From positions 20,001-30,697 of the forward strand of contig JABUQX010022077.1 of NCBI GenBank assembly GCA_015478945.1: DNA of 10,697 bases. Direction: 5' to 3'. Made by a program: the position numbers and the translations under genes. This document shows, piece by piece, positions 1 through 8,842 of this stretch (the first letter of the stretch is position 1; every line of letters begins with the position of its first letter). Below the pieces are notes generated by a model. That model was not told the origin of the DNA. It worked only from the letters and a program-made list of their open reading frames with translations, and ran no database searches. This stretch comes from Trachelipus rathkii (Eukaryota > Arthropoda > Malacostraca > Isopoda > Trachelipodidae).

Positions 1-69
1 AAGCTTAGCAGTTAGAGCATTGATAAACGGCAAGCGAAATACAGAAGTAGTTTTCAGTTGCACTGGGAG

Positions 70-264
70 ATATATATATATATATATATATATACATACA
101 TATATATATATATATATATATGCTATATAAAGATTTCCAATTTACACAATTCTAATTGAAAATGAAGTATTTTGTAATAATTTTGTTAAATATAATAATA
201 ATAATAATAATAATAATATATATATATAATATATATATAATAATAATAATATAATAATAATAAC

Positions 265-318
<54 letters not shown>

Positions 319-386
319 TACATGCATATATGTAATATATGTATAAAATAACAATAATATGTAATAATAATATATATCTTTAACCA

Positions 387-421
<35 letters not shown>

Positions 422-504
422 CATAATATGCTAACTTAACAATAACAACTAGCAACAACAATAATAGCCAATAACCAACAATAACTATATATATATATAT
501 ATAT
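70..504. repeat. compound TA / TAA / CAA microsatellite block
   Basis: Simple-sequence DNA seen directly. (TA)n with CATACA interruptions fills 70-121. A (TAA)n array interleaved with (TA)n fills about 190-319. (TA)n returns at about 387-424 and 486-504, and a degenerate CAA/AAT-rich stretch lies at about 436-480. The unit changes several times, which suggests successive slippage expansions. Minus-strand translation gives only Ile/Tyr runs, so no gene is called here. The short non-repeat piece at 122-186 shows nothing recognisable. Confidence 0.95.
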
Positions 505-560
505 TGAAGTTACAATAAAGAAATGCATTTAAGTTTTCTCCACCTTGGTTTTTTATTTCG

Positions 561-570
561 TAATTTCAGG
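561..570 (+). promoter_or_regulatory. possible 3' splice acceptor just before the pseudogene start
   Basis: A pyrimidine-rich stretch (534-568) ends in TTTCAG at about 564-569, 13 bases before the ATG at 583. This looks like a 3' splice site, and it would explain why the frame stays open upstream of the ATG without any family-like sequence there. No donor site was identified, so this is weak. Confidence 0.25.
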
Positions 571-582
571 TTAGATTCCAGG

Positions 583-2022
583 ATGCCACGTAATTGTAAA
601 AGCTCTTCTGACAACTTTTGTTACGTATATGGTGAGGTGACTTTTTCTACCCAGAAACGTCGAATTACTCCACTCATAAAGACATCAAATCGACACTATT
701 TCGGTATACAGTTGGGAGATCAGGATAATCACTGGGCACCGTATATCGTCTACAATTCATGTACTTTGAACCTACGTAGATGGTTGAGCAAACAAATAAA
801 TTCAATGCCGTTTGCCGTCAAAATGATTTGGAGAGAGCCTTCAAATCACGTAAACGATTGCTATTTCTGCATGATAACTCCCCTCCAGCATGGTTTGACA
901 AGAGAAAAAGGAGCGGACTGCAAAATACCCCAACATCACGTCAGCCATTTGACCAGTACCCCAAGGAGACGATCTGCCTGTACCACTCCATCCAGAAGAG
1001 TACACTAAGCAGTCAGATGTAGCTGATTTTACCCCAGAAACTGAACTGACGAGTGAGCCACAAATGTTAAGTCAGGCTAAACTAAATGATTTAATTCGAG
1101 ACTTGGGCCTATCTAAAGACAAATCAGAACTTCTGGCATCAAGGCTTCAATAAAGGAATCTTTTACTACCTAATAATGTGTCTCTGTACAGAAATCGACA
1201 AAATGATTTGAGTCAGTACTTTAAAAAGAAAAATACTTTTTCTGCCTGCTGTAGTGCGAGTGATTTGCTGACGGTGCATTTGCAGTACGACCCACAGGAC
1301 TGATTCGTCGAAGCTAAGTTTAAAAGCTGTATTGTTACACAATGGCAATTCTCTCCCTTCAGTTCCAATAGGCCATGCTGTCCACATGAAAGAAATATGA
1401 AAATATGAAATCACTTCTGAAAGCAATTAAGTACACCGACCATCAGTGACAGATCTGTGGAAACTTGAAGGTCATTGCAATAATGTTGGGCATGCAGTTG
1501 GGATACACCAAGTACTGTTGTTTTCTGTATCACTGGGACAGTCGGGATAGGTCTCCTCACTACAAGATAAAGGTCCGGCCCCCAAGGGAAAATCTCTGCC
1601 CCCGGAGAGAAAAATGTCCAGCATTATCCTCTAGCAGAAAGAAACAAAGTTCTTTTGCTCCCTATACACATAAAACTTGGACTCATGAAGAACTTTGTAA
1701 AGGGAATGAATCATAATGGAGAAGCTTTTCAGTACTTCAGAAGACTATTTCCACATCTCAGTAAAGCTAAAGTTAAAGAAAGCATTTTCATCAACTTCTG
1801 AAAGATTTCTTCAGGGTCATGAGAAAGCAGCATGGGAGGCATTTAAAGATGTTGGGCATTGCTTCCTAAGAAATCGAAGAATTGACAACTACGTTCAGAT
1901 TGTGAATAGTTTCTAGAAAAGTACCTTCGATTAGGCTGCAACATGTCACTGAAAATCCATTTCCTACATTTTCATTTGGACTTCTTCCCTGACAACTGAG
2001 GTGCGGTCAGTGACGAACATGA
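583..2022 (+). pseudogene. decayed copy of a conserved uncharacterised arthropod multicopy protein (Cys-rich N-terminus)
   Basis: I recognise the family from memory as an uncharacterised, highly repeated arthropod protein of roughly 480 residues; its function is unknown. The start at 583 opens with MPRNCKSSSDNFCY. The reading continues as IWREPSNHVNDCYFC (frame 1, to about 907), LNDLIRDLGLSKDKSELLAS (frame 2, 923-1300), LHNGNSLPSVPIGHAVHMKE (frame 3, 1302-1397), MLGMQLGYTKYCCFL (frame 1, 1396-1602), IHIKLGLMKNFVKGM (frame 2, 1604-1798), EKAAWEAFKDV (frame 3, to about 1909) and GCNMSLKIHFLHFHLDFF (frame 2, from 1910). In-frame stops lie at 950, 1151, 1447 and 1997. Frameshifts lie near 905-925, 1300, 1395, 1599-1603, 1799 and 1908. 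About 20 residues appear to be lost near 1795-1810, and the C-terminal part after SDEH is missing. Two putative zinc-binding cysteines are replaced (CYVYGE; WAPYIVYNSC). The copy is clearly non-functional. Family identity is fairly sure; whether it is a transposon protein or an amplified host gene is open. Confidence 0.85.
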
Positions 2023-2044
2023 GGCAATTCTAGATGAAAACGAA

Positions 2045-2881
2045 GGAGCAGATATGAAATGAGTTGAAGAAAGAAGGGTTGAGTCATGAGAGTTGAGAAG
2101 GGTTTCAAAGATCTTAAATAACATACAAGTGAAAGATATAGGGCCATAGTTAGGATGAGTGTGGCAACCTTTCTTCGGAATAGGTTTGATATATGCGCGC
2201 TTCCAACATCTTGAAGGAAAATGCTAGTATTGAGGCATACAAAATATCGTTGAACGCGGGGCGGCGCCAGCCCAAGAGCACACTCCTTGAAAACTCGGCG
2301 AGAAATGACATCCAGGCGGCCCATCTTCCTAACGTTTATAGATTTCAAGAGTCAATGCACCCGATCAAATGTAATCATAGGTAAAGGCATGAGACACGTG
2401 AAAGGAGGAGAAGGAGGATGAGGTTTACCAAAGTCGTTCAGGATCGAATTAGAGGGAAAACAGGAGGCTAAAGAGATTGGCTTTTCAGTTGGAGTATTAA
2501 CAATAGAACCATCAAAGCGAATAAGAAGAAAGGCAGAATTACAGAAGTGCTAGAGATGTTTTTGGCAAGAGGCCAGAAAGATTCGTCATTAGACCCAAGA
2601 AGGTCAGCGCACTTTGGTTTTATGAAAGTCTGCTTTGTTCTTCAAATATCCCTTGAAACGATTCCGAGCTGAATGGAAATTAGCAAGAGTGATAGGAGAA
2701 CGAAAATTTTTTCACGCCGATAAGCACTAAAATGGCCCGAGAACAAGCATGATCGAACAATGGATTTTAAGGAAAGATTTGGTCGAGGAAAGAAAAACCT
2801 ACTCACCCCATCAGCGATTACTGCTTCCACTTTATCGGCAGAAGCTGAAGCGTCTTCACAGTCAAAGCAGTCACTCCAGTT
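2045..2881 (-). pseudogene. fragment of Jockey-like non-LTR retrotransposon ORF2 (endonuclease end, linker, start of reverse transcriptase)
   Basis: Read on the minus strand from 2881. First come NWSDCFDCEDASASADKVEA, NPLFDHACSRAI and ITLANFHSARNRFKGYLKNK, the C-terminal edge of the endonuclease and the linker. Then follow SFWPLAKNISS, FDGSIVNTPTEK and NDFGKPHPPSPP, then KSINVRKMGRLDVISRRV and FKECALGLAP, a decayed form of the KA.GPDGI..RVLK block of reverse transcriptase. Last come YIKPIPKKGCHTHPNYGPIS and LFKIFETLLNSH, a decayed form of the PIPKKGD..NP.NYRPI block. The reading jumps between all three minus frames and contains stops. The palm motif with ADD, the RNase-H-like or 3' part, and most of the endonuclease are absent. 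The complete protein acts in target-primed reverse transcription in the nucleus; this fragment cannot. Recognition is lost below about 2085; the boundary at 2045 is approximate. The clade name is an inference. Confidence 0.85.
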
Positions 2882-2889
2882 AAACTATC

Positions 2890-3532
2890 GGCTTCATTTA
2901 TAGATAGGATTAATTCATTAATACAAAATATTAATAATAAATGCAAAAGAGGGCAAGAAAACTGCATTTAATTTATTAATAAAATTCAAATAAACCCTTT
3001 TTAATCCCCTACCCCTACCAAAGAATTCACCCAATGACGAGACTCTTGCTCTCGAATTAACTGAATATTAATAAGGAACGATTCCATAGAGATAGGAATT
3101 CATTATAAGCTAGTGGGTTTATGAAGGCTTATAAAGAAGAGGGTTAGAAAAGACGTGATATGGGAAGTCGGAAAAAGAAGAGAACAGAAGAGAATTTTGT
3201 TTTTTTTTTTTTATAAATAAATAAGTTTAAAAGCAAAATAAATATATTTAAAACAGACACATAATATTTCATTATTAAACTGTGAATATCAATGTCTATT
3301 ATTTATAATATATTTTATTATTTATAAATAAATTATTTATTATTTTTATTATATATTTTTTTTTTTTTTTGGTGGGACCCATAGTATTTATAACATAATA
3401 AAATGTAGAGGCGGCTCTTTTTTGCGAATAGACTACGGGTGATAGTATGATACAAATAGATTTCGAACTTTTTCAATATATGACTCTAGGATTCTTCACA
3501 TATAACTGTTCTTGGTACTGTTATTTCTATAT
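2890..3532. other. AT-rich intergenic DNA with two poly-T tracts
   Basis: No open frame with recognisable protein, no RNA gene. Two T homopolymers stand out: about 3199-3212 and about 3356-3371. Poly-T on the plus strand could be the poly-A end of a minus-strand retro-inserted copy, but no sequence beside either tract is recognisable, and no target-site duplication was found by eye. Confidence 0.6.
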
Positions 3533-3697
3533 TTATATATATATATATATATACTAAAATAATATATAAATTAGTTATTTAAAGTATATAAGTATAAAAC
3601 TATTGTACAAAGTATAATATATACATACTCATAATTTGAGAATTGCTAACGACTTATTTATATATAATAAAATGTCTTTTAATATACATAACATTAC

Positions 3698-3728
<31 letters not shown>

Positions 3729-3840
3729 GTTATATATTTGTTTATAGCTATATACTCATACTTCATACTAATAATTATTTATAAGTATATAATCACTATT
3801 TATTTATTACACAATTATACTTACTTATATTATATATATG
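3533..3840. repeat. TA microsatellites and degenerate TA-rich sequence
   Basis: Pure (TA)n runs lie at about 3533-3553 and 3702-3728, with irregular TATA/ATAA-rich sequence between and after them. The open frame through the second run encodes only Tyr/Ile strings and is taken as repeat translation. Confidence 0.9.
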
Positions 3841-3973
3841 TGATGTACCAATTCCAGTTTTTAGGGCCGAGTCTGAATTCAAATAAAAGTTTAAGTTATT
3901 GAAAATCCAATTGCAATAAAAATTTAATGAATTATTGTATCGGATATTCTTTAAACATATAAATATAAGATTC

Positions 3974-4002
3974 AAGAAGAAGAAGAAATACAACAACAAC
4001 AA
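3974..4002. repeat. adjacent (GAA)n and (CAA)n trinucleotide microsatellites
   Basis: A short (AAG/GAA)n run (3974-3987) is followed at once by (CAA)n (3991-4002). The block sits exactly where transposase homology on the minus strand stops, so it may mark a breakpoint or an expansion at the fragment edge. Confidence 0.8.
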
Positions 4003-4226
4003 TTTCCTGCCGAATGTTGTCTTTCAGATGCATGAGAGTCCTTGGCTTGTTGCGATACACTTTCCCTTTCAGCATGTCCCATAGCGAAATCAGATGGAGG
4101 AAGGGTAGGCGATCTTGGTGGTCAAAGTCCCTTGGAAATGACTCGATCTTCAAAGAAAGACTCAATTTCATGCATGCTGATGTTGGAAGTGTTACAGGTG
4201 GCGCCAAACTGCTGTGGCACCATCTC
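4003..4226 (-). pseudogene. C-terminal fragment of a Tc1/mariner-superfamily DDE transposase
   Basis: On the minus strand the sequence reads EMVPQQFGATCNTSNISMHE, then IESFFEDRVISKGL, a stop, PPRSPTLPPSDF, and after a frameshift LWDMLKGKVYRNKPRTLMHL and KDNIRQEI. This matches the QQDGATCHT ... PPRSPDLTPxDFxLWGxLK ... VYRNxPRTxxxLKxxIRQEI pattern of IS630/Tc1/mariner-type transposases, which cut and rejoin DNA through a DDE/D triad. The acidic residue of the QQDGA motif is Phe here (codon 4206-4208), SPDLTP has become SPTLPP (4104-4106), a stop replaces the residue before PPRS, and one frameshift breaks the FLWG block. The Asp in PSDF is kept. The N-terminal half, the terminal inverted repeats and the last part of the protein are absent, so the fragment is dead. 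Fragment ends are approximate, within some 20 bases. Confidence 0.82.
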
Positions 4227-5780
4227 TCATGATTTTACGCTTGACTTGCTTCTCGTAAACACAATTTTTAATCCTAATTATTTCTGGACATAAAAGAAAT
4301 TTTTTAATTCCATTTTATTTCTCTTTAATTCTTTCTTATTCTTTTATTTGATTGTTTTTTGCCGCAACTTCTGCATTACTCCTTTTTATTTACTTTATAA
4401 CTAACTCCCTTATCCTTTATCTTTGTTACTCGGGTTATTGTGCACTTTGGGTTTCTGACCCAAATCTTCTGTATCCTGCTTATACCATTCAGGAAGGCAT
4501 ATATATTATGAGAGACATGTGGAGTAAAATTTTTAGTTAACAAAACCAAATATGTCGTATTTACTAGAAACCTTCTAAATGATCACCTTCATGCAACCAT
4601 GCATGTGAAGGAATTCAAATAAAGACACATTCTCAGCAAATAGGGGATAAATATAGTATTAGCTCAATTTAAACTTATATAGTGTTATTACAGCTGACAA
4701 ATATAATGTTAAAGATAATAAAGATAAAGCAGAAAAACTCATGGTACCCGGCAAATTTTAAAAATATTTCGTGAATAAAAATAATGTGTTTGTGATAGAG
4801 TGAATATCTATTTTGCAGGTGGAACTTAGTGTTGGAGCCTTATTACCCCAGTACACGCTAGAACCTACAACACACTTTCGATTTTAATTTTTACATTTGC
4901 GCCTCTTCTCAAAGATTAATCTCAAACTTAATCATCCTTGTAATCTTCAGCTGGCAATAACAATAGAATTAGACGCGATTCTTTTTTGAGAGTAATCTTT
5001 GGTTTTGTAAAATATTGGAGGGGCTTACAAATGTCATTAACAATAGAAACAATATATTGGCATTTAAATATAGCGTGGTGTGCAAAATTGATCAAGATTT
5101 TCATCTAACGTTCAAATGGCTTACCTTGAGTAGGTATGGTTCAAAAAAATCATATGAACGAAATAATTTTAAGTTAATTCAAGCGCTGGGTTGTTTGCTT
5201 AAATATGTTTATTTGTTACTCAGGGTATTCCTAACATTAATAATTACAAACTTGAGAATATTTGAAATTTTTAATTAACACTTGTGTGTTTCACAATTTA
5301 AACAAGGTAGTCAATCAGCAGAGCCTCCATACTTCAATCAGATTAATTTTTTTTAAATAGAAAACAATGCTCTTTCACAAACTCTTAACTGTAACGCAGG
5401 AGGAATCTACAATGTTAAAAAAAGAGTGGATACATGCGGCAAGTTTTTTAATTACTTGGGAACTATAGATGAATTTTTTTTACATATTAAAATGAAACTC
5501 CATCATGCAGTCACTGTACATTATGACAAAACTAAAGGATATAGCAGTTTCTCTGAGTACAGTACTTTATTTTATGGGCGGGACAACCATACCGAACCAA
5601 GTTTGCTAGGGTTTGCTAGGCTCGGCTGTATTGGCTCCAATTTTCCTCTTCTCTCATTTAATCTCATTGATGATGGCAAGTGGATAAAAAGATTGTATGT
5701 CTTCGAATCTCTTTGACATAAAATTTGTGTACTAATTACTGATTCTTGGAGAATCATTCATTGAAATTCATATACTTCTC
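4227..5780. other. AT-rich DNA without recognisable genes
   Basis: Several short open frames occur (for example 5015-5278 and 5426-5716 on the plus strand), but none resembles a known protein, and their composition follows the AT-rich background. Small features seen: an imperfect hairpin at about 4587-4612 (CCTTCATGCA with TGCATGTGAAGG), and a direct duplication of GTTTGCTAGG at about 5601-5620. No RNA gene, promoter or mobile-element end could be supported. Confidence 0.55.
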
Positions 5781-6757
5781 ATTTCTTGGATTCTAGGGAC
5801 ATCTCGTGGATATTACGTATCACTGTATGATGTAGTAGACGGTTGGGCCATTCAGCAATAGGATTTTTATGCATCTTGTTATGCATGAGCCGTGCTACTT
5901 TAAGGGGAGACCTTAATAGCGAGGGCCACACTTCAAATCGTGTAATAAAGACCGATAAAAGTAAATGTTTTTTTGATGAACACTATGGTATTTTTAAATT
6001 TTAATGAAAAAACAAACAAAAAAAAGCTGTTCGTTTTTGAACAGTTTGTTTTAGGGTGAAGTGAGGATTTTTTTTTTTTTTGAATTTCTCCTCGGAGAAT
6101 CATTGCATAGATATTTTATTTAGTATAGCAGATATTTCAATTGTTTTTGCACTGAAAAAGATACTCCAATTTAGTGTGGTAATAAATTGTATTTAAGAAC
6201 ACACCGGTTACTATGAGGAAATATTTGTTTTTGATTTGTAAAAAAGAGTGTTTTTACAATTTCTCTTGAAACATAGTTTATATCTTATCAAATTTTGGAA
6301 CCAGATATATGCATGGAGAATATGTCCACCATGGTTGACACCACCTTGCGTTCTAAAACCAAAACATTTAATATAAACGTCAGTTTTTGTTACACGTTTA
6401 TATGGTGAGCTTGGTACAAGTTGAAGATATAAAAAATCCTGTTCGTTTTTTTAAATGAATTTTTTTTTTCTCATATAAGGAAAAAAATAGGAAAATATGC
6501 CACTTAGGAAAAAACGCGAACCATAAACGCATAGTTGGCACAAATTGGTCTATTTTATTTGACTGGCGAGAAAAAGAACTATTGTATTTTCGTTCAATTA
6601 TAATATATCATTGTTAAATATAATACCAGTAACTCAGTATAGCGCCTTTTATTAATCATATATTAGGTAAACATTTTATTTTATTACCTTTATTGGTGTC
6701 ACATAAATTATAATAGAGTTTTATCTTTATTAGGTTGGTTATTAATACTATGCTCAC
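5781..6757. other. AT-rich DNA, no gene recognised; two small hairpins
   Basis: No protein homology or RNA gene is visible. A perfect stem CTGTTC-GTTTTT-GAACAG lies at 6027-6044, flanked by AAAACAAA/TTTGTTTT that could extend it with a bulge. A perfect TTCTCC-TC-GGAGAA dyad lies at 6086-6099, right after a T homopolymer (about 6068-6081). Neither can be given a function. Confidence 0.55.
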
Positions 6758-7079
6758 AGGCTATATATATTAAGATAATTTTAAATATTTTTTTCATTAT
6801 ATATATAATATATAAGATGATATATGAATTATAAGGAGTTGGTATTATTTTGCTCATCATAATATAAGTATATTATATATATATATATAATTATATATAT
6901 ATATATATATAACTTATATTTCCTATTTTATTTATAATTATATATATATATATATATAATTTATATATATATATATGTATATAATAATACGTAGTATCCT
7001 TTCGTATTATTTACAAGCATGATACACTAATATATATATTACACCTCACATACATAAATACACACATATATATTATATA

Positions 7080-7118
<39 letters not shown>
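6758..7118. repeat. degenerate TA-rich block with (TA)n runs
   Basis: TATA-rich sequence with pure runs at about 6870-6910, 6938-6977 and 7082-7118. It directly precedes the tandem repeat that starts near 7141. Confidence 0.9.
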
Positions 7119-7119
<1 letters not shown>

Positions 7120-7328
7120 AGGACTCATTCCAATGGAGAGAACCTTCTACTTCTCTAGACTTAGAAAAAATAATAAAGTACACAGCAGTTATCATAAGCA
7201 GTTGATGTCGAAGTAGGTGACTTGAAAACTGTTTCGTGATGACCTTCTTTTTGGTAGGAGGCGGATCGACTAAGTGTACGAGCCTAACTGTAACACTTGT
7301 CTAACGGCGACGCTGTTTTTGTAGCGAT

Positions 7329-7370
7329 GGTTCGAGTCCTGGCGCGCCGGAGTGAAATTTTTTTTTTCGT
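7329..7370 (+). promoter_or_regulatory. B-box-like motif plus T run, tandem-repeat copy 1
   Basis: GGTTCGAGTCC at 7329-7339 matches the RNA polymerase III internal B-box consensus GGTTCGANTCC at every position. A run of T follows some 20 bases later (about 7357-7366), where a Pol III terminator would sit. No convincing A box or cloverleaf is seen upstream, so transcription is unproven. Confidence 0.4.
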
Positions 7371-7748
7371 CTTATTAAATATTAAAGTATAAATTGCAAA
7401 TTCAAAATATAAAAAAAGTTTATGCATTTATTTTGTCGATTTATTAACGAATCCTTGACACTTTTGGTCAGTGATATTGCTCTGTAAGGTTGACCCATGA
7501 GCATCACCCCTGAGAATGCCGATGTAGCCCCAGAAGGGGTTTCAACCTTCATAATACGCTTCTGTGGATTTAATAAGGTATCTTTAGAGTTTCAAAGCAG
7601 TGGGATATCGAATTAGCAGGAGAAATTTTTGAAAACTTCGAGATGCCTTCTTTTTTTCTTTTTTTAGGAGGCGGATCGGACTAAGTAGCAGAGTCCTACT
7701 GTTATTATTTAACATTGTGTGACGGCGACGGGCTGTTTGTCTTACGAT

Positions 7749-7787
7749 GTTCGAGTCCTGGCGCAAGCAGATAAATAATTTTTTTCA
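7749..7787 (+). promoter_or_regulatory. B-box-like motif plus T run, tandem-repeat copy 2
   Basis: GTTCGAGTCC at 7749-7758 is the same motif as in copy 1, one base off the full consensus at its 5' end. T7 follows at about 7779-7785. A stem between CTGTTTGT (about 7732-7739) and GCAAGCAG (about 7763-7770) encloses the motif in this copy. Confidence 0.35.
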
Positions 7788-8092
7788 ATCTATTCTTATT
7801 GGCAAATTTGTGGCAACATAGTATCTTAGTGACTCAGCTATGTATTGTATAAACCGCTTAGTTCCTTTTGACTTTGGTCGGTTGAGTATTATATTGGCTA
7901 TAGCCTGTAACCCAATGAGCACCTGAAGAAATTGCCGTGTAAACCCAGGAAGGTTTTCCCAATCCACCTTGTTAATGGATTAAAATATAGTTTAATCTTA
8001 GAGTTTTTCAAAGCAGTGAATGTCGATAGTTCCAGGAGATTTGGAAAAATTCCGAGATTATTTTTCCTATTACTTTTATAGTGGCATAGTAA

Positions 8093-8342
8093 GTCGATAT
8101 ATAATAGTATATAGATATATATAATATATATATATCATTATATGTATAATAATATACTAATATACAGTTTATTATATATATATAATTAGTATATAGTATT
8201 GTATATATTTTTATGTTATATATATATATATTACATATATATTATATTTATTTCTAAGTATGAGTATAATATATATAAATATATTATATAACTTATATAT
8301 ATTTGTATAATATTTAATATATATATATGTATATATAGTATA

Positions 8343-8373
<31 letters not shown>

Positions 8374-8580
8374 TATCAGATTATAATATAATAATATATA
8401 TTATGTACTATTTTATATTTATATATAACTATAGTATTATATATAGATATATTATATTTATAGAATATAGATTAATTATACTATATATACTAATATATAT
8501 ATTTTATGATATTATTATTAATATATATATGATACTATTATCTAATAACGACAGAATGTGTATAAAATATATTATGTGAA
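8093..8580. repeat. degenerate TA-rich microsatellite block
   Basis: Almost pure A/T sequence dominated by TATA, ATATA and TATAATA words, with a clean (TA)n run at about 8346-8372. It mirrors the block left of the tandem repeat, so the tandem array is embedded between two TA-rich tracts. Confidence 0.92.
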
Positions 8581-8669
8581 AAACAAAGATGACTAAAATT
8601 TGCATGTGTAGGAGGAGAGAAGGAGTAACGGACATAAACAAGAGTAGCATTGAGATTGCTATATGGTGT

Positions 8670-8842
8670 GCATTGTGGAAGGATGGATTATAGTCGGTTG
8701 CTAAGCGAATATGATAGGCTGATGAGTGTGCTGTGAATCGTCCGGCTGAGAGAGACCGAAGAAAAGGTGGATGAGTCATAAAAGAATGAAGGCTGAAGGA
8801 GAGAGTGTGAGTAGGTGGGCAGAGGCGAAAGAAAGGTGGGCA
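8670..8842 (+). pseudogene. possible C-terminal tail of a non-LTR retrotransposon polyprotein
   Basis: One frame gives ERPKKRWM followed by about twenty residues ending SRWAEAKERWA (8744-8842), with an in-frame TGA just before it (8747) where GRPKKRW-type tails carry Arg. Another frame just upstream gives VERMDYSRL-like sequence (8675-8700). The order ERMD..R ... RPKKRWM ... A..R..W resembles the end of RTE-like reverse transcriptase proteins. The frames do not join, and triple stops follow at 8843. The match is short and from memory, so this is tentative. It could be chance in a purine-rich stretch. Confidence 0.35.

Larger units (their letters stand above)
7141..8062 (+). repeat. tandem repeat, unit about 400-420 bp, about 2.2 copies
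   Basis: Three collinear series of landmarks repeat. AACCTT or CACCTT lies at 7141, 7544 and 7965. AAGCAGT(G) followed by ATGTCG/ATATCG lies at 7196, 7595 and 8011. GGAGGCGGATCG lies at 7257 and 7667, TTCGAGTCCTGGCG at 7331 and 7750, and a (C/A)CCCATGAGCA-like piece at about 7493 and 7911. Spacings fall between 399 and 421, so indels separate the copies; divergence by eye is considerable. The third copy stops near 8062, just before TA-rich DNA. No protein frame runs through the units. It could be a young satellite or a tandemly duplicated non-autonomous element. Confidence 0.85.

Noticed and set aside
1..6. AAGCTT at the first base, as if a cloned HindIII fragment end
   Set aside because: A six-base site at the edge may be chance. 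The right end is not such a site, and nothing vector-like follows.
186..461. Minus-strand open frame rich in Ile and Tyr
   Set aside because: It is a translation of (TA)n and (TAA)n microsatellite DNA.
70..504. CRISPR-like or regularly spaced repeats
   Set aside because: Repeats here are 2-3 base microsatellite units with no spacers of constant length; the DNA is eukaryotic in character.
1166..1426. Minus-strand open frame opposite the pseudogene
   Set aside because: It is a shadow of the plus-strand coding relic; no independent homology seen.
1465..1716. Open frame of 83 codons as a separate gene
   Set aside because: The first codon is TTG within the conserved GNLKVIAIMLG stretch of the pseudogene, not a real start. 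The frame is one segment of the broken family copy and turns to nonsense after the C-run shift at 1599-1603.
3196..3371. Poly-T tracts as the poly-A tails of minus-strand retroposed copies
   Set aside because: No body sequence or target-site duplication could be recognised next to either tract, and poly-T is common in the background here.
5426..5716. Plus-strand open frame of 96 codons as a gene
   Set aside because: No recognisable motif, no supporting signals, and the length is expected by chance in 10 kb read in six frames.
7257..7349. Possible tRNA or tRNA-like gene ending in GGTTCGAGTCCTGGCG
   Set aside because: The B-box-like sequence is good, but the T stem pairs for only two bases, no acceptor stem pairs with the start, and no A box fits the TGGCNNAGTGG consensus.
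7584..7967. Two minus-strand 60-codon open frames in the tandem repeat
   Set aside because: They are not conserved between repeat units: the equivalent frame in the neighbouring copy is broken.
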